A program made the position numbers and the translations under genes. Shown here piece after piece: positions 56,048 through 64,000 of a DNA stretch of 64,000 nucleotides. Positions within the stretch are counted from its first letter, which is position 1. The number at the start of each line of letters is the position of its first letter. The DNA is from Qipengyuania psychrotolerans (GTDB lineage Bacteria > Pseudomonadota > Alphaproteobacteria > Sphingomonadales > Sphingomonadaceae), in assembly GCF_019711355.1 (NCBI RefSeq), contig NZ_CP081297.1, positions 2,501,001 through 2,565,000 of the forward strand, read 5' to 3'. The notes under the pieces are model-generated. The model had not been told where the DNA came from and did not search any database. It saw only the letters and a program-made list of their open reading frames with translations.

Positions 56048-57937
56048 ATGATTGCAGGCCGACGCTGGTGGAACGGCGCTGCGAGCGATGATGCGTCGGC
56101 GCTGGCCAAAACGCTGGGCCGGTATACGCGGCAAGCGCCTCAAATCCGCTGCGATGACCGGCTGACACTCATTGCCTCGCCTCGCGACCACATCGGGAGT
56201 GCGCAGGGGGTCGTGGCAGCCTTCACCGGCTGGATCGACAATACGGCAGAGCTGCAGCAGAGGCTGGATCTGGACACCCTTGATCCAGCGCAGATTTACG
56301 CAGCATCGCTGAGCCTGTGGGGACGCGATGCAGATCGGCATATCGTGGGCTCCTACGCAGCGATCGCCCAGCTGAAAGACGGATCGCTGCATCTCGCGCG
56401 TTCGCCGTGGGATGCCCCTCCGCTCTATTATCATTGCGGCAGCGACAGGGCCGTTGCCTCGCCGCTACTGCGGGTGTTGTTCGAAGCGGGCGCGCCCCGC
56501 GAAGTCGATCACGACCGGATTGTGGATGAACTGGCCTATGACTGGCGTTCAGGCGATGACGAGGCCTGGTACAAGGGCATCTTCATGGTCCCGCTTGGTG
56601 CCAGCGTGGGGATCGCCCACGGCAAGCGGGACGTGCAGCGTTGGTACAAGCCTCCCAGTCCGGGCCGCGGCGATGACTACGACGAGGCGGCAACCGTAGC
56701 AGAAGCGCGCCGCTTGCTTGATGAAGCTGCCCGAAAAGCACTCGATTGGGCCAAGGCGCCTGCGGTCACGCTGTCGGGCGGACTGGATTCGACCCTGGTC
56801 ACCGCCTCGCTTCTCGAAGCACTCAGTCAGGACGGCACACTTTCCGCGATTACCTTCGTACCCGACCGCAATTGGCAGGGGGAATGCCCACCAGGTACGA
56901 TGGGCGACGAACGCGATCTGGCCGGTCTGTTCGCGCGGGGCGATCCGCGCATCGACTGGCACATTGCAAGCGACGACATCGGCCCCGCCGACCGTCACGC
57001 AAGAGCGATATTTGGTGCGAGCGAGACTTTCGCTCCCGGCCTGGCCAATGTCGGCATGTATCACGGCGTCTACGAGAAAGCGCGCGCGCTCGGCTGCGAC
57101 ACATTGCTGACGGCAGATTTCGGCAATTCGACTTTCAGTGAAGCGGGCCGCTACGCCTATTGCGAATTTCTGAAGCGCGGGAAATGGCAGGAACTGGCCA
57201 GACTGCTCGCTGCTCGTGCGGACGATGATCGCCCCTTGTGGCGCAGGGTCTTGGCGCTGTCGGTCCTGCCGAACCTACCGGCATCGCTGCGCGGCTTTAT
57301 CCGGGGGCTTGCCCATCCTGCACGCAGGAAGATGGCCGCGCTTGTCACACCGCTTTCCGCCAAGGCGCTGGCCCGGCAGGCCAGCCGGGCAGCGAAGCGC
57401 GGCACGGCCTCCGCATGGTCCGATTTCACCTATGATCGCACCCGCGCAGAGGCGGTGCAGCGCGAATGGCGTGATGCCGACGGTCCGGGCCGCGATGTCG
57501 ACCTCGCGTTCGAGCAGCTTTACGCAGTGCGCAAGCGTGACGTTGCGGCGTATCGCCCGCTTATCGAATTCTGTTGCTCGCTCCCGACCGAGGCATTTGC
57601 ACGGCAGGGCGTTGAGCGCAGGCTCGCCCGAATGATGGGCGAAGGGCGCGTTCCTGACGAGATCCGGGGCAATCGCCTGCACGGCCTGCACAATGCCGAT
57701 TGGCATGCGCGCATTGGCCCAGCCCGGGACGACATGCTCGAGGTCCTCGATACGGCGCGCTCCCACCCGTTTCTGGGCGAGGTCCTGGATATCGAGCGTC
57801 TTACCGCGCTGATCGAAGACTGGCCCGAGCGTCCCGGCTACGATTGGGAGCATGACTGGCCGCGGATGCTGGCACTTCCGCGCGCGATCCTTGCTGCGCG
57901 TTTCATCGGCCATGTCGAAAACCGCAATGACCTTTGA
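56048..57937 (+). CDS. Asparagine-synthetase-like enzyme, lasso cyclase (C protein) homologue
   Basis: About 629 residues from ATG 56048, 22 bases after the precursor. The N-terminal glutaminase-like domain begins MIAGRRWW without the catalytic Cys2 of true asparagine synthetase, so it should not use glutamine. The C-terminal domain has the ATP-pyrophosphatase motif SGGLDST (near residues 243-249) and a second ADFGNSTFS element. In lasso pathways such proteins activate a side-chain carboxylate as AMP ester and close an amide ring. Which carboxylate this enzyme activates is unclear because the predicted core has none except its C-terminus. No good ribosome site was found at the start. Confidence 0.8.
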   Translation: MIAGRRWWNGAASDDASALAKTLGRYTRQAPQIRCDDRLTLIASPRDHIGSAQGVVAAFTGWIDNTAELQQRLDLDTLDPAQIYAASLSLWGRDADRHIVGSYAAIAQLKDGSLHLARSPWDAPPLYYHCGSDRAVASPLLRVLFEAGAPREVDHDRIVDELAYDWRSGDDEAWYKGIFMVPLGASVGIAHGKRDVQRWYKPPSPGRGDDYDEAATVAEARRLLDEAARKALDWAKAPAVTLSGGLDSTLVTASLLEALSQDGTLSAITFVPDRNWQGECPPGTMGDERDLAGLFARGDPRIDWHIASDDIGPADRHARAIFGASETFAPGLANVGMYHGVYEKARALGCDTLLTADFGNSTFSEAGRYAYCEFLKRGKWQELARLLAARADDDRPLWRRVLALSVLPNLPASLRGFIRGLAHPARRKMAALVTPLSAKALARQASRAAKRGTASAWSDFTYDRTRAEAVQREWRDADGPGRDVDLAFEQLYAVRKRDVAAYRPLIEFCCSLPTEAFARQGVERRLARMMGEGRVPDEIRGNRLHGLHNADWHARIGPARDDMLEVLDTARSHPFLGEVLDIERLTALIEDWPERPGYDWEHDWPRMLALPRAILAARFIGHVENRNDL

Positions 57938-57963
57938 TCCGGAGATTTTGACGGACGGCCATC

Positions 57964-59646
57964 GTGGCGCATAGAGCCGGGGCGATGGGGTGGCGTCATA
58001 CTCTGGGCGAAGTGATCGCGATTGGCAGGCCGACACGGTTCATCCGGCTGGTTCTCCTGTCCCTGATTGCTGCGCTGACCGAAGGGTTGGGTTTCGTCCT
58101 GCTCGTACCGCTACTAGCGTCGCTTGGTGGCGCTGGCTTCTCGATTGGGATCGACCTCCCGCAAATCGGGCTAGAGTGGATGCTTGGCCTGTTCGTCGCG
58201 CTGGTGACCCTTCGCGCTGGCGCCGAAGTTCTCCGCCGTCTCGCGGTCCAGGATTTGCGCATGTCCGTGGTCGACGGATTGAGGATGCGCGCAGCCGACG
58301 GTTTGCTGGGCGCGCGCTGGCGCTGGCTGGCAGGGCTGCGCGAAGGCGAGGCAGAGGCGCTGCTCATCAGCGATATCGACCGCTGCGGCTTCGCCGTGGA
58401 GATGGTCGGAAGCCTCGTCCGGCTGGCCCTCGTGCTTGCCGGGCTGTTGGCTGCCGCGCTGGTGATTTCCCCGCTCGCGGCGGTTTCAGGCGCACTTGGA
58501 GGAGCAATCGCCTTCGCTCTGTTCAGCCCAGTCAGGCGGCAGGCCCATCATTTGGGCAAGGCTCTGTCATTGCGATATGACGATTTGCATGCGCAACTCT
58601 CTGCAACCTTGCGCGGCCTCAGAGTCGTCAAAAGCTTCGGCCGCGAGCACGAGCAATCGCGCAAGCTTGAGAAGGACGTCCGCGCCCTGCGCACGACGGA
58701 GCGGGCCTATGTCCGCTCTGCTGCCATCGCGCAGGCGGTCCTTCAGGTTATAGGCGCACTTATCGCAGCAGCCGCAATCTGGCTCGCCCTCGAAAAGCTT
58801 GGAATGCCTCTGGCGAGCGTGCTGGCCCTGGCGGCGCTGTTTGTGCGTGCGCTGCCGCTGTTCGGAGAAATGCAGGCCAGTGCGCAAGGCTGGGCGCACG
58901 ACAGCCCCGCGCTGGACCGCACGCTGCGCCTGATCGAAGATACCTTGCAGCACGCAGAGACACTGTCGTCAGGCGAAATTCCCAAGCTGACGCAGGCGAT
59001 GGTGCTCGAAAATGTCACCGTGGATCATGCCCCCCGGCGCAGCGCACTTGCTGGCGTGAGCCTCACCATTCCGGCGAACAAATTCACGGCGATTTGCGGC
59101 CCCTCGGGTGCAGGGAAGAGTACCCTTGCCGATATTTGCGCCGGTCTCACCGCTCCCGATTCCGGGTCTGTATTCATCGACGGCGCGCAGCTGGGCGAAG
59201 ACAACCGCCTCGGCTGGCGCTCGAGAACCGCCTATGTGCAGCAAGACGCGGTGCTGTTTCCCGGCAGCGTGCGTGACAACCTGCTTTTCGCCAATCCGGC
59301 GGCAGACGAACGCCAGCTGGTTTCCGCCCTGGATTCTGCCAATGCGCAATTCGTGCACGATCTGCCCGGCGGGCTCGATTGCGACCTCGGCAACTGCGGA
59401 CGGGCGATATCCGGCGGAGAGCGGCAACGAATCGCGCTAGCCCGCGCCCTTTTGCGCGGCCCCGATCTCATCGTGCTGGACGAGGCGACCAGCGCACTCG
59501 ACGCCGAGAGCGAGCGCGCTATCGCGCAGGCTCTGCGCGCGCTGACCCCGAGCCGGACCATCATCGCCGTGGCTCACCGCGGGCTCTTGCGCGACATGGC
59601 GGACCATGTCGTCCACCTTTCCGGCGGCAAGCTCGTGGATGTCTGA
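57964..59646 (+). CDS. ABC transporter, fused permease and ATPase (RiPP exporter-like, D protein)
   Basis: 560 residues. About six membrane spans (1-290) precede an ATPase domain with Walker A CGPSGAGKST (near 379), signature ISGGERQRIAL, Walker B LIVLDEATS and the switch His in VAHRG. It has no C39 peptidase domain, so it does not cut leaders itself. It lies 26 bases after the cyclase-like gene. The start may be GTG 57964 or ATG 57985 (MGWRHTL). It probably exports the mature peptide. Confidence 0.88.
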   Translation: MAHRAGAMGWRHTLGEVIAIGRPTRFIRLVLLSLIAALTEGLGFVLLVPLLASLGGAGFSIGIDLPQIGLEWMLGLFVALVTLRAGAEVLRRLAVQDLRMSVVDGLRMRAADGLLGARWRWLAGLREGEAEALLISDIDRCGFAVEMVGSLVRLALVLAGLLAAALVISPLAAVSGALGGAIAFALFSPVRRQAHHLGKALSLRYDDLHAQLSATLRGLRVVKSFGREHEQSRKLEKDVRALRTTERAYVRSAAIAQAVLQVIGALIAAAAIWLALEKLGMPLASVLALAALFVRALPLFGEMQASAQGWAHDSPALDRTLRLIEDTLQHAETLSSGEIPKLTQAMVLENVTVDHAPRRSALAGVSLTIPANKFTAICGPSGAGKSTLADICAGLTAPDSGSVFIDGAQLGEDNRLGWRSRTAYVQQDAVLFPGSVRDNLLFANPAADERQLVSALDSANAQFVHDLPGGLDCDLGNCGRAISGGERQRIALARALLRGPDLIVLDEATSALDAESERAIAQALRALTPSRTIIAVAHRGLLRDMADHVVHLSGGKLVDV

Positions 59647-59767
59647 ATGGGCGAAAGACACGCAATTCAGGCGTAATTCAGAGCCTGATGGTAGAAGATG
59701 CCTACAAAAGTTCGGCGAGTTGCATCTGTGCGCCGCCGGGACAAATGCAATTATGACGGGGCTTTTC

Positions 59768-60268
59768 ATGACCTTCAAACCACTGGCCATCGCCGGTACG
59801 GCAGCGATCGCACTCGCGTCGATAACCGCTGCGGCGCCTGCAGTGGCGCAAACGCGTTACGGACAGAAGATCGCGCATGACCCTGCCCGCTGTGACGGGA
59901 GCACGCCTGGTGTCTGGGTGACCATTTCCGGCATCAAGGAAAGCAAGGGCAAGCTCAGGATCCAGTCCTACCGGGCGACGGATGCTGACTGGCTCGAAAA
60001 AGGCCGCTGGCTGACCCGCATCGAGTCACCAGCGAAAGCGGGCACGATGAAATTCTGCATGCCGATTGCCGAACCGGGAACATACGGGATTGCAGTGCGC
60101 CACGACATCAACGGCAACGGCAAGACCGACATTTTCGCCGACGGCGGAGCGATGTCGAACAACCCCAGTCTCAATATCTTCAACCTTGGCAAACCAAGCT
60201 ACAAGAAGGTTGGCTTCCAGGTGGGGTCCAACGTGGAATCCATCTCTATCCAGATGCGCTACCGCTGA
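59768..60268 (+). CDS. DUF2141 family exported protein
   Basis: 166 residues. A signal peptide (MTFKPLAIAGTAAIALASITAAAPAVAQ) is followed by a DUF2141 domain with VTISGIKESKGKLRIQSYRA and the typical GTYGIAVRHDINGNGKTD element and FADGGAMSNN. It is secreted to the periplasm; the function is unknown. An in-frame ATG at 59753 is an alternative. It overlaps the convergent nucleotidyltransferase-like gene by 10 bases. It follows the ABC exporter by 121 bases, and membership in that cluster is doubtful. Confidence 0.85.
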   Translation: MTFKPLAIAGTAAIALASITAAAPAVAQTRYGQKIAHDPARCDGSTPGVWVTISGIKESKGKLRIQSYRATDADWLEKGRWLTRIESPAKAGTMKFCMPIAEPGTYGIAVRHDINGNGKTDIFADGGAMSNNPSLNIFNLGKPSYKKVGFQVGSNVESISIQMRYR

Positions 60269-61167
60269 TCCCTGCCGGCCCGCCTGCGCGCACGCCATAG
60301 CTCCCAGGCGGCTCCCGGCATCGCGAGAAGCGGGTGCTTTTCCCTGAACGGAGTGACTTCCAGCTTGATGCCGGAATGGCGTTCAAGCTTCCACGCGCCA
60401 TATCGCGCTGCGCCATCAAAGGTCGTAGTAGCCTTGGCGAGACGAAGGATGTTGAGCGGCTTGCCAAGGCGTTCGCGCGCTCTCCACTCGGTCAGAATAG
60501 CTTTGCGCTGCGGCCCGGACAGGCGCGGTGCAAGCACTTCGTTCTCAAGTACATATTCCAGCCCCTGCGCCGTCCACGCCAGCGGCAAGAGCCCGTCGAA
60601 ATGCGCCTTGTTCACCGACAGGATGGAATCCTCGCGGCCGCTTTTCTCGACGCGGAACTCGGCGCGATATGTCGCTTGGAACAGCGCACGCCAGTAATCT
60701 TCGGCGGCACCCCCCGAAGGACCAAGCGCGGCGGCAAAGCGGGTCGCGGTTTTTGCCGCATCTTGGAGGGCTGTCAGCACATTGCCGCGAGCTTCGGTGC
60801 CCGATGCCCAAGCCAGCGTGCAGGGCTGCACAAAGCGCGTCCAGATTGTCGTATCGCGGCTTTCACCGCGTGCAGCCTCGGCAAACTTGCCTGTCGACAT
60901 GGTAGCGATTTTCGCGCGCAGGGTTTCGCCTTGGTGCTCCCACTCCTCATAGCTGACCTTGGGCCAGATTCGTTCGGCCTGCGAACCGGGTAGCAAGATA
61001 TAGAAATCGAGGACGCCATCCAGCGACCCGGTCCTCAGGTTCGATCCGTAGAACAGCACCGCCTCGGCCCCTGCCTGCGTGCCCAGCGAGGCTGCATAGC
61101 GGGCAACCTCGTCTCTCACCGGCCGATCCAGCGCATCGGCGATCCGCTGTTCGAGTGTCTCGCTCAC
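60259..61167 (-). CDS. Nucleotidyltransferase-like protein, possibly Tam41-like CDP-diacylglycerol synthase
   Basis: 302 residues. Near residue 40 VLFYGSNLRTGSLDGVLDFYILLP resembles the G-S and D-x-(D) motif of nucleotidyltransferases, as in Tam41/Mmp37, which makes CDP-diacylglycerol from phosphatidate. The C-terminal region (LAKATTTFDGAARYGAWKLERHSGI) is conserved-looking but not diagnostic. It overlaps the diacylglycerol-kinase-family gene by ATGA. That gene's family makes phosphatidate, which fits a DAG to phosphatidate to CDP-DAG sequence. The family assignment is inference; it could be another lipid-related nucleotidyltransferase. Confidence 0.5.
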   Translation of the reverse strand: MSETLEQRIADALDRPVRDEVARYAASLGTQAGAEAVLFYGSNLRTGSLDGVLDFYILLPGSQAERIWPKVSYEEWEHQGETLRAKIATMSTGKFAEAARGESRDTTIWTRFVQPCTLAWASGTEARGNVLTALQDAAKTATRFAAALGPSGGAAEDYWRALFQATYRAEFRVEKSGREDSILSVNKAHFDGLLPLAWTAQGLEYVLENEVLAPRLSGPQRKAILTEWRARERLGKPLNILRLAKATTTFDGAARYGAWKLERHSGIKLEVTPFREKHPLLAMPGAAWELWRARRRAGRDQR

Positions 61168-62156
61168 GCGCTCACGAAGGTCAGCTCGGGACCTTGGTCG
61201 ATCTGGTAGCTTCCCGCCGGAAAATGCTCGCCGTCGAGAATGAAGGGAGCATCGAGCTTCATGGAGAACGCTTCGGCGGAAAGATGGTGCAGCCCCGCTT
61301 CGGAAAGCCAGCCGGGGTGCCAGCCGGCAAGCACTGCCGGAAGTGCCGCAAAAATCCGCCGGCGGGGCCGGTCGAGAACCGCCAGCCGGATGGGCGCCTG
61401 ACCCTTGCCGAACAACTGGATGCCCATCGGCATGCGCTGGAGGGTGGAGGCGAGCATGATGTGCCGGCGTGAAGGCTGGCCGTGCCTGGAATGCGGCATC
61501 GGTTCGCCCGACGGCGCATAGGCGAGATTCATTTCCGTCCCGCTACGCCATTGATTGGAATTGGAGCCGAACAGAACCTGCGCAATACCCCATGCCGCGG
61601 TTGCGCCCACTGCCAGGGAATCGAAAAAGCCGATCCGGTGCGCATCCTGTCCAGCCTCGATGCCCAGCGTAAACGCGCCAGCACCAATGATGAAGCCGAG
61701 CATTGCAGGCTCGTCACGGTCTTTCGCGGTAACCATCAAGGCCCTGCGTTTGACGCACCTGCCTTCCTCATAAGCCGCGATCACATCTGACAGGCTCCAG
61801 TCCGGCGGTCCGCCCAGATCCACGTTCAGCGCGTTTGTCTTGCCCCGCGGCAGGACCGACAGAACCGGCCAATCGTTTCCGAACACGGCCTGTCCCATTG
61901 TGAGCACGTCGCGCACGGTTCCATCGCCGCCATTGATAATGAGCAGGTCGATACCGTCGGCATGAAGCGCAGACAGCGCCCGGGCGAGATCGTCTTTCGT
62001 GGAGGGCTGCACCACGTCAATCTCGACGCCATCGACGTGCTCCATCGACTGGCCCTTGTTCCGGTGCGAGCGCGAATTGTAGACCATCGCAATGCGCGGA
62101 GCGCCAGAGGCAGGCAGGTGCCCGGCCTCCCCTGCGCTACCGGCGCTATCTCGCAC
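61164..62156 (-). CDS. Diacylglycerol-kinase-family lipid kinase
   Basis: 330 residues of the DAGK catalytic-domain family. The nucleotide motif is LLIINGGDGTVRDVL, with PRGKTNALNVDLGG in the second loop and FILDGEHFPAGSYQI near the C-terminus. It phosphorylates a lipid such as diacylglycerol at the cytoplasmic membrane face. The start is taken at 62156; a nearer ATG (IAMVYNSRSH) near residue 24 is also possible. It overlaps the nucleotidyltransferase-like gene by ATGA. Confidence 0.85.
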   Translation of the reverse strand: MRDSAGSAGEAGHLPASGAPRIAMVYNSRSHRNKGQSMEHVDGVEIDVVQPSTKDDLARALSALHADGIDLLIINGGDGTVRDVLTMGQAVFGNDWPVLSVLPRGKTNALNVDLGGPPDWSLSDVIAAYEEGRCVKRRALMVTAKDRDEPAMLGFIIGAGAFTLGIEAGQDAHRIGFFDSLAVGATAAWGIAQVLFGSNSNQWRSGTEMNLAYAPSGEPMPHSRHGQPSRRHIMLASTLQRMPMGIQLFGKGQAPIRLAVLDRPRRRIFAALPAVLAGWHPGWLSEAGLHHLSAEAFSMKLDAPFILDGEHFPAGSYQIDQGPELTFVSA

Positions 62157-62272
62157 AGATCGGTGGTCGTGAATATTACGCTCCGTTGCGGTTCACGAAA
62201 AAATCCGGACCTCGATAGTCGAGCGGCACGCTGGCGGCAATGCGTGAGGGGCGGCCTCGATAACCGCGATAA

Positions 62273-62349
<77 letters not shown>

Positions 62350-62475
62350 CTAGGCCATCACGCATGTGACGATGGGCGCGCTTAGCAAGGGCTTTTGCAC
62401 CGGGCCAGAGAAATTTCCCGCCCGGTGCGCTCAGCATTAGTAATTTGGCAAGCCGATCCCGATTACCATCGCTGC

Positions 62476-62874
62476 ATGAACGCGCTCAGCCATGAATTCG
62501 ACCTGTCACGCACCACCATGCTGCCGGCGGTGAAACGCGGCGCTGCGCGCGATGCCGACACTACCAAGCTCGCCAGCCAGTGGGATGCCGTCCACGAAGC
62601 CGCAGCCGCCATCGGCGTTCTGGCACAACTTGGCCGAGGTGATGAAGACGACGCGGTAAAGGGCCTGCCCGACCGCGCACTGCAGCTTGGCGGCTTCGAA
62701 TATGAGATGGTCCTGCGCGGCGTCGATGACCTCGCCGCAGTGATGCAGCCGGGACTGCGCGCATTGCTTGCCCTGAGCGCTCAAGGCCAGGACACCACCA
62801 GCGCCGCGCTCACCCTGTGGCAGGAATTCCACAAATCGCGCGATGCCATCATCGGGTTTGCTCCGCTCAATTGA
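62476..62874 (+). CDS. Hypothetical helical protein (132 residues)
   Basis: 132 residues, mostly helical and Ala/Leu-rich (AAAAIGVLAQLGRGDEDDAVKGLPDRAL, MQPGLRALLALSAQGQDTTSAALTLWQEFHKSRDAIIG), no signal peptide or metal motif. I do not recognise the family. ATG 62476 was chosen because the preceding in-frame stretch reads back toward the tRNA gene. It ends 49 bases before mmcB. Codon use is like its neighbours, so it is probably a real gene. Confidence 0.6.
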   Translation: MNALSHEFDLSRTTMLPAVKRGAARDADTTKLASQWDAVHEAAAAIGVLAQLGRGDEDDAVKGLPDRALQLGGFEYEMVLRGVDDLAAVMQPGLRALLALSAQGQDTTSAALTLWQEFHKSRDAIIGFAPLN

Positions 62875-62895
62875 TGCGGTTCGCGGCTTGACCGC

Positions 62896-62910
62896 GTTCC
62901 CAATTTGTTC
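62896..62910 (+). promoter_or_regulatory. LexA (SOS) box upstream of mmcB
   Basis: GTTC-CCAATTT-GTTC exactly matches the alphaproteobacterial LexA operator GTTC-N7-GTTC. It starts 27 bases before the mmcB ATG and follows a -35-like TTGACC (62888-62893), so a bound LexA would block the promoter. Confidence 0.8.
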
Positions 62911-62922
62911 CATTTCGGGGTC

Positions 62923-63426
62923 ATGAGTGATTCCCCGGTTATCGAACCAAGCCCAGCCGTTTCCGGCTCAGAAACCGCCGCCCAGGTCGCGCGCGGCATC
63001 GCGCGGCTGTTTGCACGCAATGATGTCTGGTTGATGCCGGAAATCCCGCTGCGCAATGGCCGAAGGGCGGACCTGATGGGTCTGGATGTCAAAGGCCGGG
63101 TCATCATCGTCGAGATCAAGGTCCAGCGCGGCGATCTGCTGGGTGACGGGAAATGGCCCGATTATCTCGATTATTGCGACCGGTTCTACTGGGGGCTACC
63201 TCCGGCTCTTGATCGCTCACCGCTCGAAGGTGACGGGTATCGTCCCGATTGCTGCGGGATCGTGGTGGCGGATGGATATGACGGCGAAATCGTGCGTCCT
63301 GCCCCGCTCAACCCGCTCGCCGCGGCGCGCCGCAAGGTCGAGGTGGAGCGACTGGCCCGTACCGCCATGCGCCGCATGACCGTTGCAGCCGATCCACACT
63401 GCGCGCCCTGGGGCACCGCCGAATAG
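62923..63426 (+). CDS. mmcB: MmcB family DNA repair protein (SOS-regulated)
   Basis: 167 residues. The core GRRADLMGLDVKGRVIIVEIKVQRGDLLGDGKWPDYLDYCDRFYWGLPP fits the MmcB family, with a nuclease-like D-x(n)-EIK element (Asp and Glu-Ile-Lys of the PD-(D/E)xK fold). In Caulobacter, mmcB is an SOS gene involved in mitomycin C resistance (established knowledge). The LexA box just upstream supports the same control here. ATG 62923 was preferred to 62905, which would overlap the LexA site. Confidence 0.88.
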   Translation: MSDSPVIEPSPAVSGSETAAQVARGIARLFARNDVWLMPEIPLRNGRRADLMGLDVKGRVIIVEIKVQRGDLLGDGKWPDYLDYCDRFYWGLPPALDRSPLEGDGYRPDCCGIVVADGYDGEIVRPAPLNPLAAARRKVEVERLARTAMRRMTVAADPHCAPWGTAE

Positions 63427-63477
63427 AATCGTAGCTGTTATCATTAAGGATCCTGCGGCATAAGCATCGCTGGGACC

Positions 63478-64000
63478 ATGTGGTACGCCATCTTCATTTC
63501 CGCGATTGCCATGACCGGCATAATCGCCCTGCGCTACTTCGCATCAAGCGGAGCGTTTGCGCTCGCCACCAATTTCCGCAAGCCCGGCTACCACTCGAAT
63601 CTCGGGCCGCAGATACGCCGGGAAATCCTCTGGTCGCTCGCGTCGGCAGCGGTCTACGGGATACCGGCAGGGATCGTCGCATGGGGCTGGCAAGAGCGCG
63701 GCTGGACGCAGATCTATACCCAGTGGGACGCGATGCCGCTGTGGTATCTGATTGCTGCGCCGCTCATCTACCTCGTCCTCCATGACACGTGGTTTTACTG
63801 GACCCACCGGCTGATGCACCGGCCAAAGTTGTTCCGGACAATGCACGCGGTCCATCATGCCAGCCGCCCGCCAACCGCCTGGGCCGCCATGAGCTTCCAT
63901 CCGTGGGAAGCGCTTACCGGGGCGATTGTCGTCCCTGCGCTGGTGTTTCTTGTCCCGATCCACATCGCGTCGCTCGGACTGGTCTTGCTGGTTATGACGG
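63478..64000 (+). CDS. Sterol desaturase/fatty acid hydroxylase family protein, 3'-truncated by the window
   Basis: The first 174 residues are visible. Membrane segments near residues 3-20, 45-65 and 85-105 precede the di-iron His motifs HDTWFYWTHRLMH and HAVHHASRPP, and SFHPWEA follows. These match the integral-membrane hydroxylase/desaturase family acting on fatty acids, sterol-like lipids or carotenoids. The frame starts at ATG 63478 with GGGA upstream and is open to the window end. Confidence 0.9.
   Translation, partial: MWYAIFISAIAMTGIIALRYFASSGAFALATNFRKPGYHSNLGPQIRREILWSLASAAVYGIPAGIVAWGWQERGWTQIYTQWDAMPLWYLIAAPLIYLVLHDTWFYWTHRLMHRPKLFRTMHAVHHASRPPTAWAAMSFHPWEALTGAIVVPALVFLVPIHIASLGLVLLVMT

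Larger units (their letters stand above)
55560..59646 (+). other. Candidate lasso-like RiPP gene cluster (PqqD, precursor, asparagine-synthetase-like, ABC exporter)
   Basis: Four plus-strand genes in the order B1 (PqqD-like), A (precursor), C (asparagine-synthetase-like), D (ABC exporter), the gene set of exporter-type lasso clusters. The B2 transglutaminase-like leader peptidase is missing. No HPr-kinase-like tailoring gene is present; the nucleotidyltransferase-like gene at 60259 is on the other strand. The precursor core lacks Asp or Glu. Details are in the individual entries. Confidence 0.6.

Noticed and set aside
59690..59755. 22-codon ORF with a CxC motif between the ABC exporter and DUF2141, possible second precursor
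   Set aside because: No leader motif of the lasso type and no ribosome site; probably chance.

Overview
The window is high-GC alphaproteobacterial DNA, most likely from Sphingomonadales (Erythrobacteraceae-like). The pointers are a single very large NAD-dependent glutamate dehydrogenase, a UrcA-family protein, a CYP153-type P450, paired exported amidohydrolases, an alphaproteobacterial-type LexA box (GTTC-N7-GTTC) in front of mmcB, and dense gene packing with many 4-nt ATGA/GTGA overlaps. No insertion sequence, prophage, CRISPR array or rRNA operon was seen. Two tRNA genes, Leu(TAA) and Arg(CCG), lie on the minus strand.

Layout. 1-4.4 kb: 3' part of glnE, a BCP peroxiredoxin, a DUF455 protein and an exported M23 peptidase. 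4.6-11.4 kb: a coupled acyl-CoA ligase/P450 pair, the YqiJ/YqiK flotillin pair and agmatine deiminase. 11.4-16.9 kb (minus): PhoD-like phosphatase, then thrS followed by two TauE/SafE transporters. Between phoD and thrS lies an unannotated threonine-rich leader peptide with alternative RNA pairings. 17-23 kb: a small membrane-protein/XRE module with an iterated operator-like heptamer, DUF898 plus M48 protease, and a hydrolase/TPR/luciferase-like chain. 23-34 kb: glutamate dehydrogenase, ferredoxin reductase, queG, an ABC-2 exporter, CYP153 and a Tat-lipoprotein MsrB. 34-39.5 kb (minus): a surface-glycan-like set (GT-C-like membrane protein, two GtrA proteins, a UDP-galactopyranose-mutase-like flavoprotein, a PilZ protein). 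39.5-47.8 kb: tRNA-Leu, ihfB, a GntR regulator, a POT peptide transporter, an active/inactive amidohydrolase pair, FKBP isomerase, NnrU, enoyl-CoA hydratase and UrcA. 47.9-55.4 kb (minus): dxs, a Fur/Zur regulator, msrA with a coupled 39-residue membrane microprotein, purH, heparinase and rpe. 55.5-59.7 kb: a lasso-peptide-like RiPP cluster. 59.7-64 kb: DUF2141, a nucleotidyltransferase-like protein coupled to a diacylglycerol-kinase-family protein, tRNA-Arg, mmcB with its LexA box, and the 5' part of a sterol-desaturase-family gene.

The two most interesting items are these. (1) A 23-residue leader peptide (15153-15082, minus) has six Thr codons within seven and a possible leaderless start. 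It is followed by four segments able to pair 1:2, 2:3 and 3:4, the logic of ribosome-mediated attenuation, upstream of threonyl-tRNA synthetase. (2) A PqqD / 44-residue precursor / asparagine-synthetase-like / ABC-exporter cluster has a precursor leader with exact lasso spacing. Its predicted core has no Asp or Glu to accept the ring bond, and no B2 leader peptidase is encoded nearby, so it may be a divergent RiPP system.
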